Origin: JAJRZX01 sp964472295
GTDB taxonomy: Bacteria; Desulfobacterota; GWC2-55-46; JADFVP01
DNA: 64,000 nucleotides
NCBI GenBank assembly: GCA_964472295.1
Contig: CAYYJQ010000007.1
Location: forward strand, 5,715-69,714
Direction: 5' to 3'
The notes beneath the pieces were generated by a model. It saw only the letters and a program-made list of their open reading frames with translations. It made no database searches and had not been told where the DNA came from. Made by a program: the position numbers and the translations under genes. Position 1 is the stretch's first letter. Each line of letters opens with the position of its first letter. Shown here one piece after another: positions 33,861 through 42,864 of this stretch.

Positions 33861-34517
33861 TCAGGCCTTTTCCGCTGTTACGAGTTGGAGGGTTCCCTTG
33901 AGGAGGAACCTTCTGTTGAAGTTCTTGAATCCCTCGTGCCTGAGGAGGGACTGAATATCTCCTCTGAGCCAGTACTCCACCTCGCTACCCTCGGTAAAGA
34001 GGTGTATGAGGTGTTGAATTGTCCCGGCGAGCCCCCTGCCCCTATAATAATCCTCTATTACGAGCCGCCCGCCGCGCTCAAGTACCCTTGCGGCTTCTCT
34101 TACGGCCGATTTTGTTACTTCAGGGGGCACCTCATGGAGGCCCAGGCAGACAAGGACCCGTTCAAAGGAGGCGTCTTTAAATGGGAGCGATGCCGAGTCG
34201 CTCCTGACGATGCCCATGCTCGCGCCTTTCTTTTTAGCCTTTTCAGCGGCTACCCTCAGCATGGGGCCGCTCAGGTCTGTGGCAAAGGCCCTTGCCCCGC
34301 GGCTTTCAGCAAGGAGAGCGAGCGTTGCCGTTCCGGCGAAGATTTCAAGGGTCTTTTTGCCCTCAAGGGGCATGGCCTCATTTATGAAGGCCTCTCGAAG
34401 GCGTCCCTCGCCGCCTATGAAGAGGCCCGCGAACCAGAGACCAAGGTCGTAAAAGGGGGCCGCAATATCAAAGTCAATGGAGCGTGACGGGAGTCTTTTC
34501 CTGCCCTCTTTTCCCAT
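33861..34517 (-). CDS. Class I SAM-dependent methyltransferase
   Basis: About 218 residues with a UbiE-like fold: FDIAAPFYDLG at the N-terminus, motif I TLEIFAGTATLALLAE (glycine-poor variant), an ATDLSGPMLRVA acidic loop and a LPFKDASFERVLVCLGLHEV post-motif. Substrate unknown. The start is uncertain: ATG 34517 precedes the conserved part but has no Shine-Dalgarno, and a TTG at 34601 would add a Gly/Gln-rich stretch encoded by low-complexity G-rich DNA. It sits between leuC and leuD. Confidence 0.8.
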   Translation of the reverse strand: MGKEGRKRLPSRSIDFDIAAPFYDLGLWFAGLFIGGEGRLREAFINEAMPLEGKKTLEIFAGTATLALLAESRGARAFATDLSGPMLRVAAEKAKKKGASMGIVRSDSASLPFKDASFERVLVCLGLHEVPPEVTKSAVREAARVLERGGRLVIEDYYRGRGLAGTIQHLIHLFTEGSEVEYWLRGDIQSLLRHEGFKNFNRRFLLKGTLQLVTAEKA

Positions 34518-34651
34518 TTTTTTTATGGAGGCGCTTTTTATCGTTGGCGGCGCGCCCTGCCCACCTTGCCCCTGGCCAAGCCCTCGGGCCAATCCCCCCA
34601 AGACGCTTTAAGTTGGCCTCCAAGGGGCAGAAGCCCCCTCCCCCCCTCCCC

Positions 34652-35932
34652 TCAGGCGGCCTTCTTGCCGAGGACCTCGTCGGGGTGGGCTATATAGCCC
34701 TTAATGGCCGAGGCCGCGGCAACAGCGGGGTTGGAGAGATAGACCTCGCTCTTCGGGTGACCCATGCGGCCTACAAAGTTCCGGTTCGTAGTGGCAATGG
34801 CGCGCTCGCCCTCGGCTAGTATTCCCATGTGACCGCCAAGGCATGGCCCGCAGGTGGGCGGGCTGATGACTGCGCCTGCGTCGGTAAAGATACGGAAGTA
34901 ACCGCGCCTCAGGGCCTCGCTGTAAATCATGGGAGTCGCCGGGATTATTATAAGCCTTACATAGGGAGCGACTTTTCTGCCCTTCAGGATGCGCGCGGCA
35001 ACGGCAAGGTCCTCTATCCTGCCGTTGGTGCAGGACCCGATGATGCTCTGGTCTATCTTTACGCGCCCTATCTCGCTGATATTCTTCGTGTTTTCAGGTA
35101 GAGACGGCAGGGCCACCTGGGGCTCTATTTTAGAGGCGTCTATCTCGATTACATCAGTATACTCTGCATCGGGGTCTGAAGCGAAGAAGGTATACTTTCT
35201 CTCCGCCCGGTCCCTTACATACTCCTCAGTCACTTTATCGGGCGGGATTATGCCGTTCTTGGCGCCAGCCTCAATGGCCATGTTGCACATGGAGAGCCTC
35301 GACTCCATGGTAAGGGCGCTGATGGTTTCCCCTGTGAACTCCATGGCCCGGTACAGGGCTCCGTCAACGCCTATCCTGCCAATGACGTTAAGGATAAGGT
35401 CCTTTCCCGATACCCACCTCTGGAGTTTGCCGTTAAAGACGAACTTCATGGATTCAGGGACCTTGAACCAGAGTTCCCCTGTTATCATGGCCGCGGCAAG
35501 GTCAGTGGAGCCAACGCCAGTGGCAAAGGCGCCGAGGGCCCCGTAGGTGCAGGTATGAGAGTCCGCGCCTATGACCACGTCGCCAGGCACTACAACGCCC
35601 CGCTCGGGCAATAGGGCGTGCTCAACGCCCACGTCGCCGCCCTCGTAATAGTGCGAAAGATGGTGCTTTTTCGCGAACTCGCGGAGCACCTTCACCTGCT
35701 CGGCGGACTTTATGTCCTTATTCGGTGTAAAGTGGTCAGGCACAAGGACAACCCTGTTCCTGTTGAAGACCTTCTTGGCCCCTGTCTCGTTAAAACCCCT
35801 TATGGCGATTGGGGCCGTGATGTCGTTCCCAAGGGCAATGTCCACGCGGGCGTTTATGAGGTCACCGGGCTGGACACGCTTCAGCCCGGCGTGACGGGCA
35901 AGTATCTTCTCGGTTATGGTCATGGCTGACAT
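34652..35932 (-). CDS. leuC: 3-isopropylmalate dehydratase large subunit
   Basis: A 426-residue aconitase-family [4Fe-4S] enzyme of the short (HacA/archaeal-like) class. It has GADSHTCTYGALGAFATGVG, GSCTNGRIEDL and PPTCGPCLGGHMGIL, which contribute the three cluster cysteines. Together with LeuD it isomerises 2- to 3-isopropylmalate. AAAGGGG lies about 7 bp before ATG 35932. leuA is 158 bp upstream across a repeat-bearing gap. Confidence 0.96.
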   Translation of the reverse strand: MSAMTITEKILARHAGLKRVQPGDLINARVDIALGNDITAPIAIRGFNETGAKKVFNRNRVVLVPDHFTPNKDIKSAEQVKVLREFAKKHHLSHYYEGGDVGVEHALLPERGVVVPGDVVIGADSHTCTYGALGAFATGVGSTDLAAAMITGELWFKVPESMKFVFNGKLQRWVSGKDLILNVIGRIGVDGALYRAMEFTGETISALTMESRLSMCNMAIEAGAKNGIIPPDKVTEEYVRDRAERKYTFFASDPDAEYTDVIEIDASKIEPQVALPSLPENTKNISEIGRVKIDQSIIGSCTNGRIEDLAVAARILKGRKVAPYVRLIIIPATPMIYSEALRRGYFRIFTDAGAVISPPTCGPCLGGHMGILAEGERAIATTNRNFVGRMGHPKSEVYLSNPAVAAASAIKGYIAHPDEVLGKKAA

Positions 35933-36090
35933 TGAAATTCCCCTTTAAAGAAAATTGATAACATTTTGATATTAAGGATGAAAAATGTTGGCGCAAGGCT
36001 TACATCCCTTTAGCCGTAGGGTGGGCTGTGCCCACCAAAATGTAGGATGGGTAAAGCAAAGCGAAACCCATCAAATCAGGTAACGCGGCC
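35933..36090. repeat. Repeats in leuA-leuC gap
   Basis: Contains the palindrome GGTGGGC-TGT-GCCCACC (about 36017-36036, preceded by GTA) and a GTAGGATGGGTAAAGC...GCGAAACCCATC REP-like unit (about 36043-36073). The leuC Shine-Dalgarno is at the left end. No gene is seen. Confidence 0.65.
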
Positions 36091-37626
36091 CTACACCCCG
36101 CCCGTGGTCTTCTGGTGTTTTCTGTACTCGAGCCTGTTAAGGGCGTTCACATAGGCCTTGGCGCTTGCTATGATAATGTCTGTGTGCGCCCCCTGACCAA
36201 GGGCCACAAGGCCGCCCTCTTCTATGCGCACCGTCACCTCGCCCTGCGCGTCCGTTCCGCCCGTGATGGCGTTCACAACATATTTAAGGAGTTTGCTCTC
36301 AGTGCCAGTTATCTTCTTTATGGCCCTGTATGCCGCGTCCACAGGGCCGTCGCCCTCCACGCTCTCCTTAATCACCTTGCCGTTAACCTTCATCTCCACC
36401 GTGGCCACGGCCTGCGTGGCCGTGCCGCTATGAACATCAAGGGATAAGAGGCTGTAGGCCTCCCTGTGGTCCATCCTTAGGACCTCGTCCTGCACTATGG
36501 CCTCGATATCCTCGTCAAAGACCTCCTTTTTCTTGTCCGCAAGGACCTTGAACCTCAAGAAGGCCTTCTGCAGGTCATCGCCGCTTATATCATACCCAAG
36601 TTCCCTTATGCGCTCAGCAAAGGCGTGCCTTCCAGAGTGCTTGCCCATTACAAGGGTGGAGCGCGCGAGGCCCACGGATTCAGGACTCATTATCTCATAG
36701 GTGGTCTTTTCCTTCAAAAGGCCGTCCTGGTGTATACCCGATTCATGGGAAAAGGCGTTCTCGCCCACTATGGCCTTGTTTGGCTGAACAGATATGCCCG
36801 TAATGCCGCTTACAAGGCGCGAACTCGGATAAATCTGCTCGGAGTTGATATTTGTCTCAAGCCCGAGAGCTTTCCCATGGGTCCTGAGTATCATTACGAC
36901 CTCTTCAAGGGAGGCGTTTCCTGCGCGCTCGCCAATGCCGTTTATGGTGCACTCCACCTGTCGGGCCCCGTTTATCACGGCCTCAAGGGAGTTGGCCGTG
37001 GCAAGGCCAAGGTCGTTATGGCAGTGCACGGAGATTACGGCCTTCTCGATGCCCGCGACATGGCGCTTGATTCCGGCAATAAGCGCGCCAAAGGTGTCGG
37101 GAAGCGCGTAGCCCACTGTGTCGGGTATGTTGAGCGTGGTGGCCCCGGCCTCGATTACGGCCTCGAGGACCTCGTAAAGGTACTCGGGCTCGCTCCTTGA
37201 GGCGTCCATGGGAGAAAACTCCACGTCTTCAACGTACCCACGGGCGCGTTCCACCATCTCAACGGCCCGTTTCCTTGCCTCAGCGCGGCTCATCCTGAAC
37301 TGATACTTGAGGTGAATATCCGACGTTGAAATAAAGGTGTGAATACGCACCCTTGGCGCGCCCTTCAGGGCCTCTGCCGCACAATCCACGTCCTCGGGCT
37401 TTGCGCGGGCAAGGCTCGATATGACAGGCCCCTCTACCTCATGGGCTATCTTTCTTATGGCCTCAAAGTCCCCCGGGGAACTATAGGCAAAACCCGCTTC
37501 TATTACATCCACGCCGAGACGGGCAAGTTGAGCGGCCACGACAAGTTTCTCGTCAACCGTCATGGAGGCCCCTGGCGACTGCTCGCCGTCCCGAAGCGTT
37601 GTATCCAGTATCGTGACTCTTTCCAT
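36091..37626 (-). CDS. leuA: 2-isopropylmalate synthase
   Basis: A 511-residue enzyme condensing 2-oxoisovalerate with acetyl-CoA, committing carbon to leucine. The catalytic barrel has ILDTTLRDGEQSPGASM and VHCHNDLGLATANSLEA with metal-binding His residues. The C-terminal about 130 residues form the LeuA regulatory domain for leucine feedback (KYVVNAITGGTDAQGEVTV). It starts at ATG 37626; the 91 bp gap to pssA is filled by copy C of the three-hairpin element. Confidence 0.96.
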   Translation of the reverse strand: MERVTILDTTLRDGEQSPGASMTVDEKLVVAAQLARLGVDVIEAGFAYSSPGDFEAIRKIAHEVEGPVISSLARAKPEDVDCAAEALKGAPRVRIHTFISTSDIHLKYQFRMSRAEARKRAVEMVERARGYVEDVEFSPMDASRSEPEYLYEVLEAVIEAGATTLNIPDTVGYALPDTFGALIAGIKRHVAGIEKAVISVHCHNDLGLATANSLEAVINGARQVECTINGIGERAGNASLEEVVMILRTHGKALGLETNINSEQIYPSSRLVSGITGISVQPNKAIVGENAFSHESGIHQDGLLKEKTTYEIMSPESVGLARSTLVMGKHSGRHAFAERIRELGYDISGDDLQKAFLRFKVLADKKKEVFDEDIEAIVQDEVLRMDHREAYSLLSLDVHSGTATQAVATVEMKVNGKVIKESVEGDGPVDAAYRAIKKITGTESKLLKYVVNAITGGTDAQGEVTVRIEEGGLVALGQGAHTDIIIASAKAYVNALNRLEYRKHQKTTGGV

Positions 37627-37645
37627 GCTAATTACTTACCTCTTT

Positions 37646-37717
37646 AAGGACTTAAAAGTCTCGAAAATAGCGCCGCGTCCCTGCGCCGCTGGAAAGTCTG
37701 AGTTTATCAAACTTTCC
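37646..37717 (-). repeat. Three-hairpin element, copy C
   Basis: On the minus strand: GGAAAGTTTGA-...-TCAGACTTTCC (arms 37691-37701 and 37707-37717, one mismatch), then a GC-rich middle (AGCGGCGCAGGGACGCGGCG), then TATTTTCGAGACTTTTAAG. It fills the gap from the base next to the pssA stop codon to just upstream of leuA, in the same sense as the genes. Confidence 0.75.
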
Positions 37718-38536
37718 TCATGTATGGTTTGTAATTTCCTTTTTGTCTTTTTCCCTGTCCCTGGTCCCTGCGCGTGCCTTTTTCTTTCTCCTCTCAATGA
37801 GCCATGTGATTGGCCCCGAGGCCGCGTACCCGAAAAACAGGAGAAAGAGCGTAACCGGAGGCTCGGCGGTTATGACCACCATGAGGAATATTAGCCCAAC
37901 AAGGAGCCTGAAGGGCATCCTGCGCTTGAGATTGAGTTCTTTAAAACTGTAGAACTTTATATTGCTTATCATGAGGAAGGCGAGCATGTAGACGAGTATG
38001 AGAACCGTCACGTGCTTGGCCATCTCCTGCCCCCTGCCAAGGGAATAAAAAAGAAGCACCGTGGAGGCCACAAGCGAGGCCGCCGCTGGTATGGGCAGGC
38101 CATTAAAGCGCCTGGACTCAACAGTGGATATCTGCACATTAAAACGCGCGAGCCTCAGGGCCCCGCAGACAACGTAGAGAAAGGCCGCGAGCCAGCCGTA
38201 TCTGCCAAAGGGTCTGAGCGCCCAGGTGAAAATAAGGATACCCGGCGCGAGCCCAAAGGCAACGAGGTCGGCAAGTGAGTCGTACTCCGCGCCGAACTTG
38301 CTCGTCGTGCCCGTAAGGCGTGCCGTCCTGCCGTCAAGACCGTCTATTACGGCTGAGATGAGTATGGCGATGGCCGCGTGGTCAAACCTTCCGTCAATAC
38401 AGGCCACTATGGCGTAAAAGCCACCGAGGAGGCTCATGCTCGTGAGGAGGTTCGGGAGAAGGAATATACCCTTCCTGAGGTTCCTCTTCTTCTTGCCACC
38501 GCCCTTTACCGGGCGTCTCAGTTCCCTGTCTCTCAT
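37718..38536 (-). CDS. pssA: CDP-diacylglycerol-serine O-phosphatidyltransferase
   Basis: A 272-residue multi-pass membrane enzyme making phosphatidylserine. The CDP-alcohol phosphotransferase motif is intact: DGLDGRTARLTGTTSKFGAEYDSLADLV fits DGx2ARx8Gx3Dx3D. About eight hydrophobic segments follow. Its ATG overlaps the psd stop (ATGA), so the two phosphatidylethanolamine enzymes are translationally coupled. The psd-pssA pair lies inside the ilv-leu cluster. Confidence 0.95.
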   Translation of the reverse strand: MRDRELRRPVKGGGKKKRNLRKGIFLLPNLLTSMSLLGGFYAIVACIDGRFDHAAIAILISAVIDGLDGRTARLTGTTSKFGAEYDSLADLVAFGLAPGILIFTWALRPFGRYGWLAAFLYVVCGALRLARFNVQISTVESRRFNGLPIPAAASLVASTVLLFYSLGRGQEMAKHVTVLILVYMLAFLMISNIKFYSFKELNLKRRMPFRLLVGLIFLMVVITAEPPVTLFLLFFGYAASGPITWLIERRKKKARAGTRDREKDKKEITNHT

Positions 38537-39273
38537 GTCCAGTACCCCAGAATTGAAGTTCCGGCGCTTACCCTGTCGCCTATCCTGACGGCAACGCGCG
38601 ACCCCGGCGGCAGGTAAACGTCAAGCCTTGAACCAAACCTTATAAGCCCGAAACGCCTGCCCCGTGTAATCACCATTCCTTCTTTAAGCCTGCAGACGAT
38701 GCGTCGTGCCACAAGACCGGCTATCTGGTTGAATACAAAGACCTCGCCGCCCTCTCCCCTTGCTATTACGGCGTTCTGCTCGTTTTCGAGGCTGGCCTTG
38801 TCGAGGTTCGCGGAGAAGAACTTGCCGGGGTTGTATTGTATCTTCTCCACCCTGCCCGAGGCCGGCACCCTGTTCACATGAACATTGAAGAGGCTCATGA
38901 AGATGCTTATCTTCATGGCCTCACCATTGGTAAAGCGGTTTTCCCTGACTCTCTCCACGATGATTACACGCCCGTCGGCAGGACTCACTATGGCAGAGGG
39001 GTCTTCGGGGACTTTCCTCTCCGGGTCCCTGAAAAAGGCAACCACAAAGATGAAGAGACCGAAAAAGACGATGCCAATGGGCCATGAACGAGTAGCCCAG
39101 AAGAGGATAACGTCAATGACAAGGGCAATAGCCATGAAGGGATAACCCTCCCTGGCAAGGGGTATCCTGAAGCCCGTTGGCCGTCCCTGCCCACCACATC
39201 CCCCTTGGCCCCCTTCGCCCCTTGGCCCCTTCCGACCACCCTGCTCCCTCTTCTCTCCTTCGGCAACATTCAT
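38533..39273 (-). CDS. psd: Phosphatidylserine decarboxylase (proenzyme)
   Basis: A 246-residue inner-membrane pyruvoyl enzyme of the short, archaeal-type class that makes phosphatidylethanolamine. Membrane segments lie at about residues 48-85, then the core PADGRVI, FMSLFNVHVNRVPASG, and the self-cleavage site in RFGSRLDVYLP (Gly-Ser; Ser becomes the pyruvoyl group). The first about 32 residues are Gly/Arg/Gln-rich and encoded by a G-rich repeat tract (about 39183-39250); relatives usually begin near IPLAREGYPF. ilvC ends 15 bp upstream. Confidence 0.93.
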   Translation of the reverse strand: MNVAEGEKREQGGRKGPRGEGGQGGCGGQGRPTGFRIPLAREGYPFMAIALVIDVILFWATRSWPIGIVFFGLFIFVVAFFRDPERKVPEDPSAIVSPADGRVIIVERVRENRFTNGEAMKISIFMSLFNVHVNRVPASGRVEKIQYNPGKFFSANLDKASLENEQNAVIARGEGGEVFVFNQIAGLVARRIVCRLKEGMVITRGRRFGLIRFGSRLDVYLPPGSRVAVRIGDRVSAGTSILGYWT

Positions 39274-39288
39274 GGCCGGAAAGAGGGA

Positions 39289-40305
<1,017 letters not shown>

Positions 40306-40393
40306 TCAAAAAACCTCCTCTTATTATATGAAAGCCGCTAACGCGCGGCTCATGTCCCCTGTAACAAGGACACTTAAGACCATAAAAAAGACG

Positions 40394-40879
40394 TTATCTC
40401 TGCTTGGGGCTCCGGGCCACCACGAGGCTCCCTGTGCGCGCTATCTCCTTTATGCCAAAGGGCCGGAGTAGATCGGTAATGGCCTGTATCTTATCACAGT
40501 CGCCTGTAATCTCTATGGTGTAACTCCGGGGACTGATGTCCACTATCCTGCCCCTGAAGATTTCCACGATGCTAAGTATCTCGGCCCTGTTCTCGGCCTT
40601 GGAAGAGACCTTTATCATGGCGAGTTCGCGCTCAATGTGCTCTTCCTTGGTAAAGTCATGGACCTTGATTACGCTGATGAGTTTATTTAACTGTTTGTTG
40701 ACCTGCTCAATTACCTTGTCGTTACCGCGCGTAATGATGGTCATGCGCGAGACGGAGGGGTCCAGCGTCTCGGCCACGGTAAGGGACTCGATGTTAAAGC
40801 CCCGGCCCGAGAAGAGGCCAGAAATCCTGGAGAGAACCCCGAACTCATTGGTAACAAGCACTGAGATGGTATGGCGCAA
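40394..40879 (-). CDS. ilvN: Acetolactate synthase small (regulatory) subunit
   Basis: A 161-residue regulatory subunit with an N-terminal ACT domain (ISVLVTNEFGVLSRISGLFSGRGFNI, where the family binds valine) and a C-terminal ALS small-subunit domain. It stabilises and confers feedback control on IlvB, encoded 38 bp upstream. Confidence 0.96.
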   Translation of the reverse strand: MRHTISVLVTNEFGVLSRISGLFSGRGFNIESLTVAETLDPSVSRMTIITRGNDKVIEQVNKQLNKLISVIKVHDFTKEEHIERELAMIKVSSKAENRAEILSIVEIFRGRIVDISPRSYTIEITGDCDKIQAITDLLRPFGIKEIARTGSLVVARSPKQR

Positions 40880-40917
40880 TCTTATCCTCCTGAGAAAATA
40901 TTCATGACAGGACGAAG

Positions 40918-42627
40918 TTACACAAGGAGCATCTTGTTAATGGGCTGCCCTGCCGGGACCATGGGATAGACGCCCTCAAAGGGCTCGACGCGAAAGTCCA
41001 TTATAACGGGGCGGTCCTTTATCTTGAGGGCCTTTTTAATTGTCTTTTCCACATCGTCGACTTCTGTAATGAGGAACCCCGCGGCCCCATAGGACTCGGC
41101 GAGTTTGACGTAATCCGGCGCAACGGACATGCAGGTATGGGAGTATCTCTTATCATAGAAGAGTTCCTGCCACTGGCGCACCATGCCAAGGACCATGTTG
41201 TTAAGTATGGCCACCTTCACGGGAAGGCGGTACTGCACCGCGGTGGCGAGTTCCTGTATGTTCATCTGTATGGAGCCGTCGCCGGCTATGTCTATGACCG
41301 TCTTCCTGGGGAAGGCTATCTGCGCTCCTATGGCCGCCGGGAAGCCATACCCCATGGTTCCGAGCCCGCCCGAGGTGAGGAAGGTGCGGGGTTTCGCGAA
41401 CTTGAAGAACTGGGCGGCCCACATCTGGTTCTGCCCCACCTCTGTGGTGATGATGGCGTCTCCCTTTGTGACCTCATAGAGTTTTTCTATGACGTACTGT
41501 GGCTTTATCCGGCCCTCTTTGCTCATCTCATAGGTAAGGCCGTGCTCGCTGGCCCACTTGTCTATCCCGGCCCTCCACTCGCTTATGCCTTCCCTGTACT
41601 TTTTAAGTTCCGCAGGCTTTGGCAGGGCCTTGAGCATGTCCTTTAAGACCTTCTTCACGTCTCCCACAATTGGAATATCCACCCTTACGTTCTTGCTGAT
41701 AGACGTTGGGTCAATGTCTATATGCACCACGCCTGCGTATGGCGCGAACTCGGCTATCTTCCCGGTTACGCGGTCGTCAAAGCGAGACCCTATGGCGATG
41801 AGGCAGTCCGTGTCCGTAACGGCCATGTTGGCGGCGTATGTTCCGTGCATTCCGAGCATTCCAAGAAAGAGCGGGTGCGTCCCCGGAAAACCACCAAGGC
41901 CCATGAGCGTGGTGGTCGTGGGGATGCCGAGTTTTTCGGCAAAGGCACGGAGTTCCTTCGAGGCATTTGAGAGAAGGACGCCACCGCCTGCGTAGACAAC
42001 AGGGCGCTTTGACTTCAGGATAAAGTCAAGTGCCTTCCTGACCTGCCCCGGGTGGCCCTTGTACGTTGGCTGGTAACTGGGAATGACGACCTTTTCCGGG
42101 TAGTTGAAATCAGCGCTCGTGGTAAAGACGTCTTTTGGTATATCCACGAGCACAGGGCCGGGCCTGCCTGTTGTGGCTATATAAAAGGCCTCTTTTATTA
42201 TCCTTGCAAGGTCTCTAACGTCCTTTACGAGGTAGTTGTGCTTTGTGCATGGCCTTGTAATGCCGACGATGTCGGCCTCCTGAAAGGCGTCGTTGCCTAT
42301 GAGGGCAGTTGGGACCTGTCCGCTGAAGACCACCATGGGTATGGAGTCCATGTATGCCGTGGCGATTCCCGTGACCGTGTTCGTGGCCCCTGGCCCCGAG
42401 GTGACAAGGACAACGCCGGGCTTACCTGTGACGCGCGCGTAACCGTCAGCCATGTGCACGGCGCCCTGCTCGTGGCGGACGAGTACATGCTCGAGAGGCG
42501 CGTCATAGAGTTCGTCATAGACAGGGAGCACGGCCCCTCCGGGAAAACCGAAGATGGTCTTTACGCCCTCTTTTTTAAGGCACTCGATGAATATCCTGGC
42601 GCCTGTCATTTTTTTGTTTTTTGTCAT
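40918..42627 (-). CDS. ilvB: Acetolactate synthase large subunit
   Basis: A 569-residue thiamine diphosphate enzyme forming acetolactate or acetohydroxybutyrate. Landmarks: FGFPGGAVLPVYD, catalytic Glu in RHEQGAVHMADGYAR, TSGPGATNTVTGIATAYMDS, and the ThDP/Mg motif GDGSIQMNIQELATAVQ...VAILNN. First gene of the ilvB-ilvN-ilvC-psd-pssA-leuA run; its upstream region is the repeat cluster 42628-42864. Confidence 0.96.
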   Translation of the reverse strand: MTKNKKMTGARIFIECLKKEGVKTIFGFPGGAVLPVYDELYDAPLEHVLVRHEQGAVHMADGYARVTGKPGVVLVTSGPGATNTVTGIATAYMDSIPMVVFSGQVPTALIGNDAFQEADIVGITRPCTKHNYLVKDVRDLARIIKEAFYIATTGRPGPVLVDIPKDVFTTSADFNYPEKVVIPSYQPTYKGHPGQVRKALDFILKSKRPVVYAGGGVLLSNASKELRAFAEKLGIPTTTTLMGLGGFPGTHPLFLGMLGMHGTYAANMAVTDTDCLIAIGSRFDDRVTGKIAEFAPYAGVVHIDIDPTSISKNVRVDIPIVGDVKKVLKDMLKALPKPAELKKYREGISEWRAGIDKWASEHGLTYEMSKEGRIKPQYVIEKLYEVTKGDAIITTEVGQNQMWAAQFFKFAKPRTFLTSGGLGTMGYGFPAAIGAQIAFPRKTVIDIAGDGSIQMNIQELATAVQYRLPVKVAILNNMVLGMVRQWQELFYDKRYSHTCMSVAPDYVKLAESYGAAGFLITEVDDVEKTIKKALKIKDRPVIMDFRVEPFEGVYPMVPAGQPINKMLLV

Positions 42628-42864
42628 GATAAGGGCCTGTTTAAGTACTTATCGGGCAGTTTTTTTGGTGGGCAGTGCCCACCATACGAGCCTTTTTTGT
42701 TGGGTTTCGCTTACGCTCCACCCATCCTACAAGTTTTTCCAGCGGGCGTAGCCAGCTGGCATTAATTTTCTTTGTCTTACTTTCTTTTTTAAAAGAAAGT
42801 AAGGAAATCTTTTTTCTTTTTGGCGGGCGAAGCCCGCCACTTAACCTTCTTCTTTTTTTTCTTT
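42628..42864. repeat. Repeat cluster between ilvD and ilvB
   Basis: It holds GGTGGGCAGTGCCCACC (about 42668-42684), GTTGGGTTTCGC-...-GCTCCACCCATCCTAC (about 42700-42732), a CCAGCGGGCGTAGCCAGCTGG imperfect palindrome, a plus-orientation short-form element (42755-42810) and GGCGGGC-GAA-GCCCGCC (about 42822-42838). Four repeat types appear in one 230 bp gap. Confidence 0.7.

Noticed and set aside
33861..34601. Methyltransferase start at TTG 34601 as primary call
   Set aside because: The added stretch is Gly/Gln-rich and derived from the low-complexity G-rich tract; it is not part of the conserved fold.
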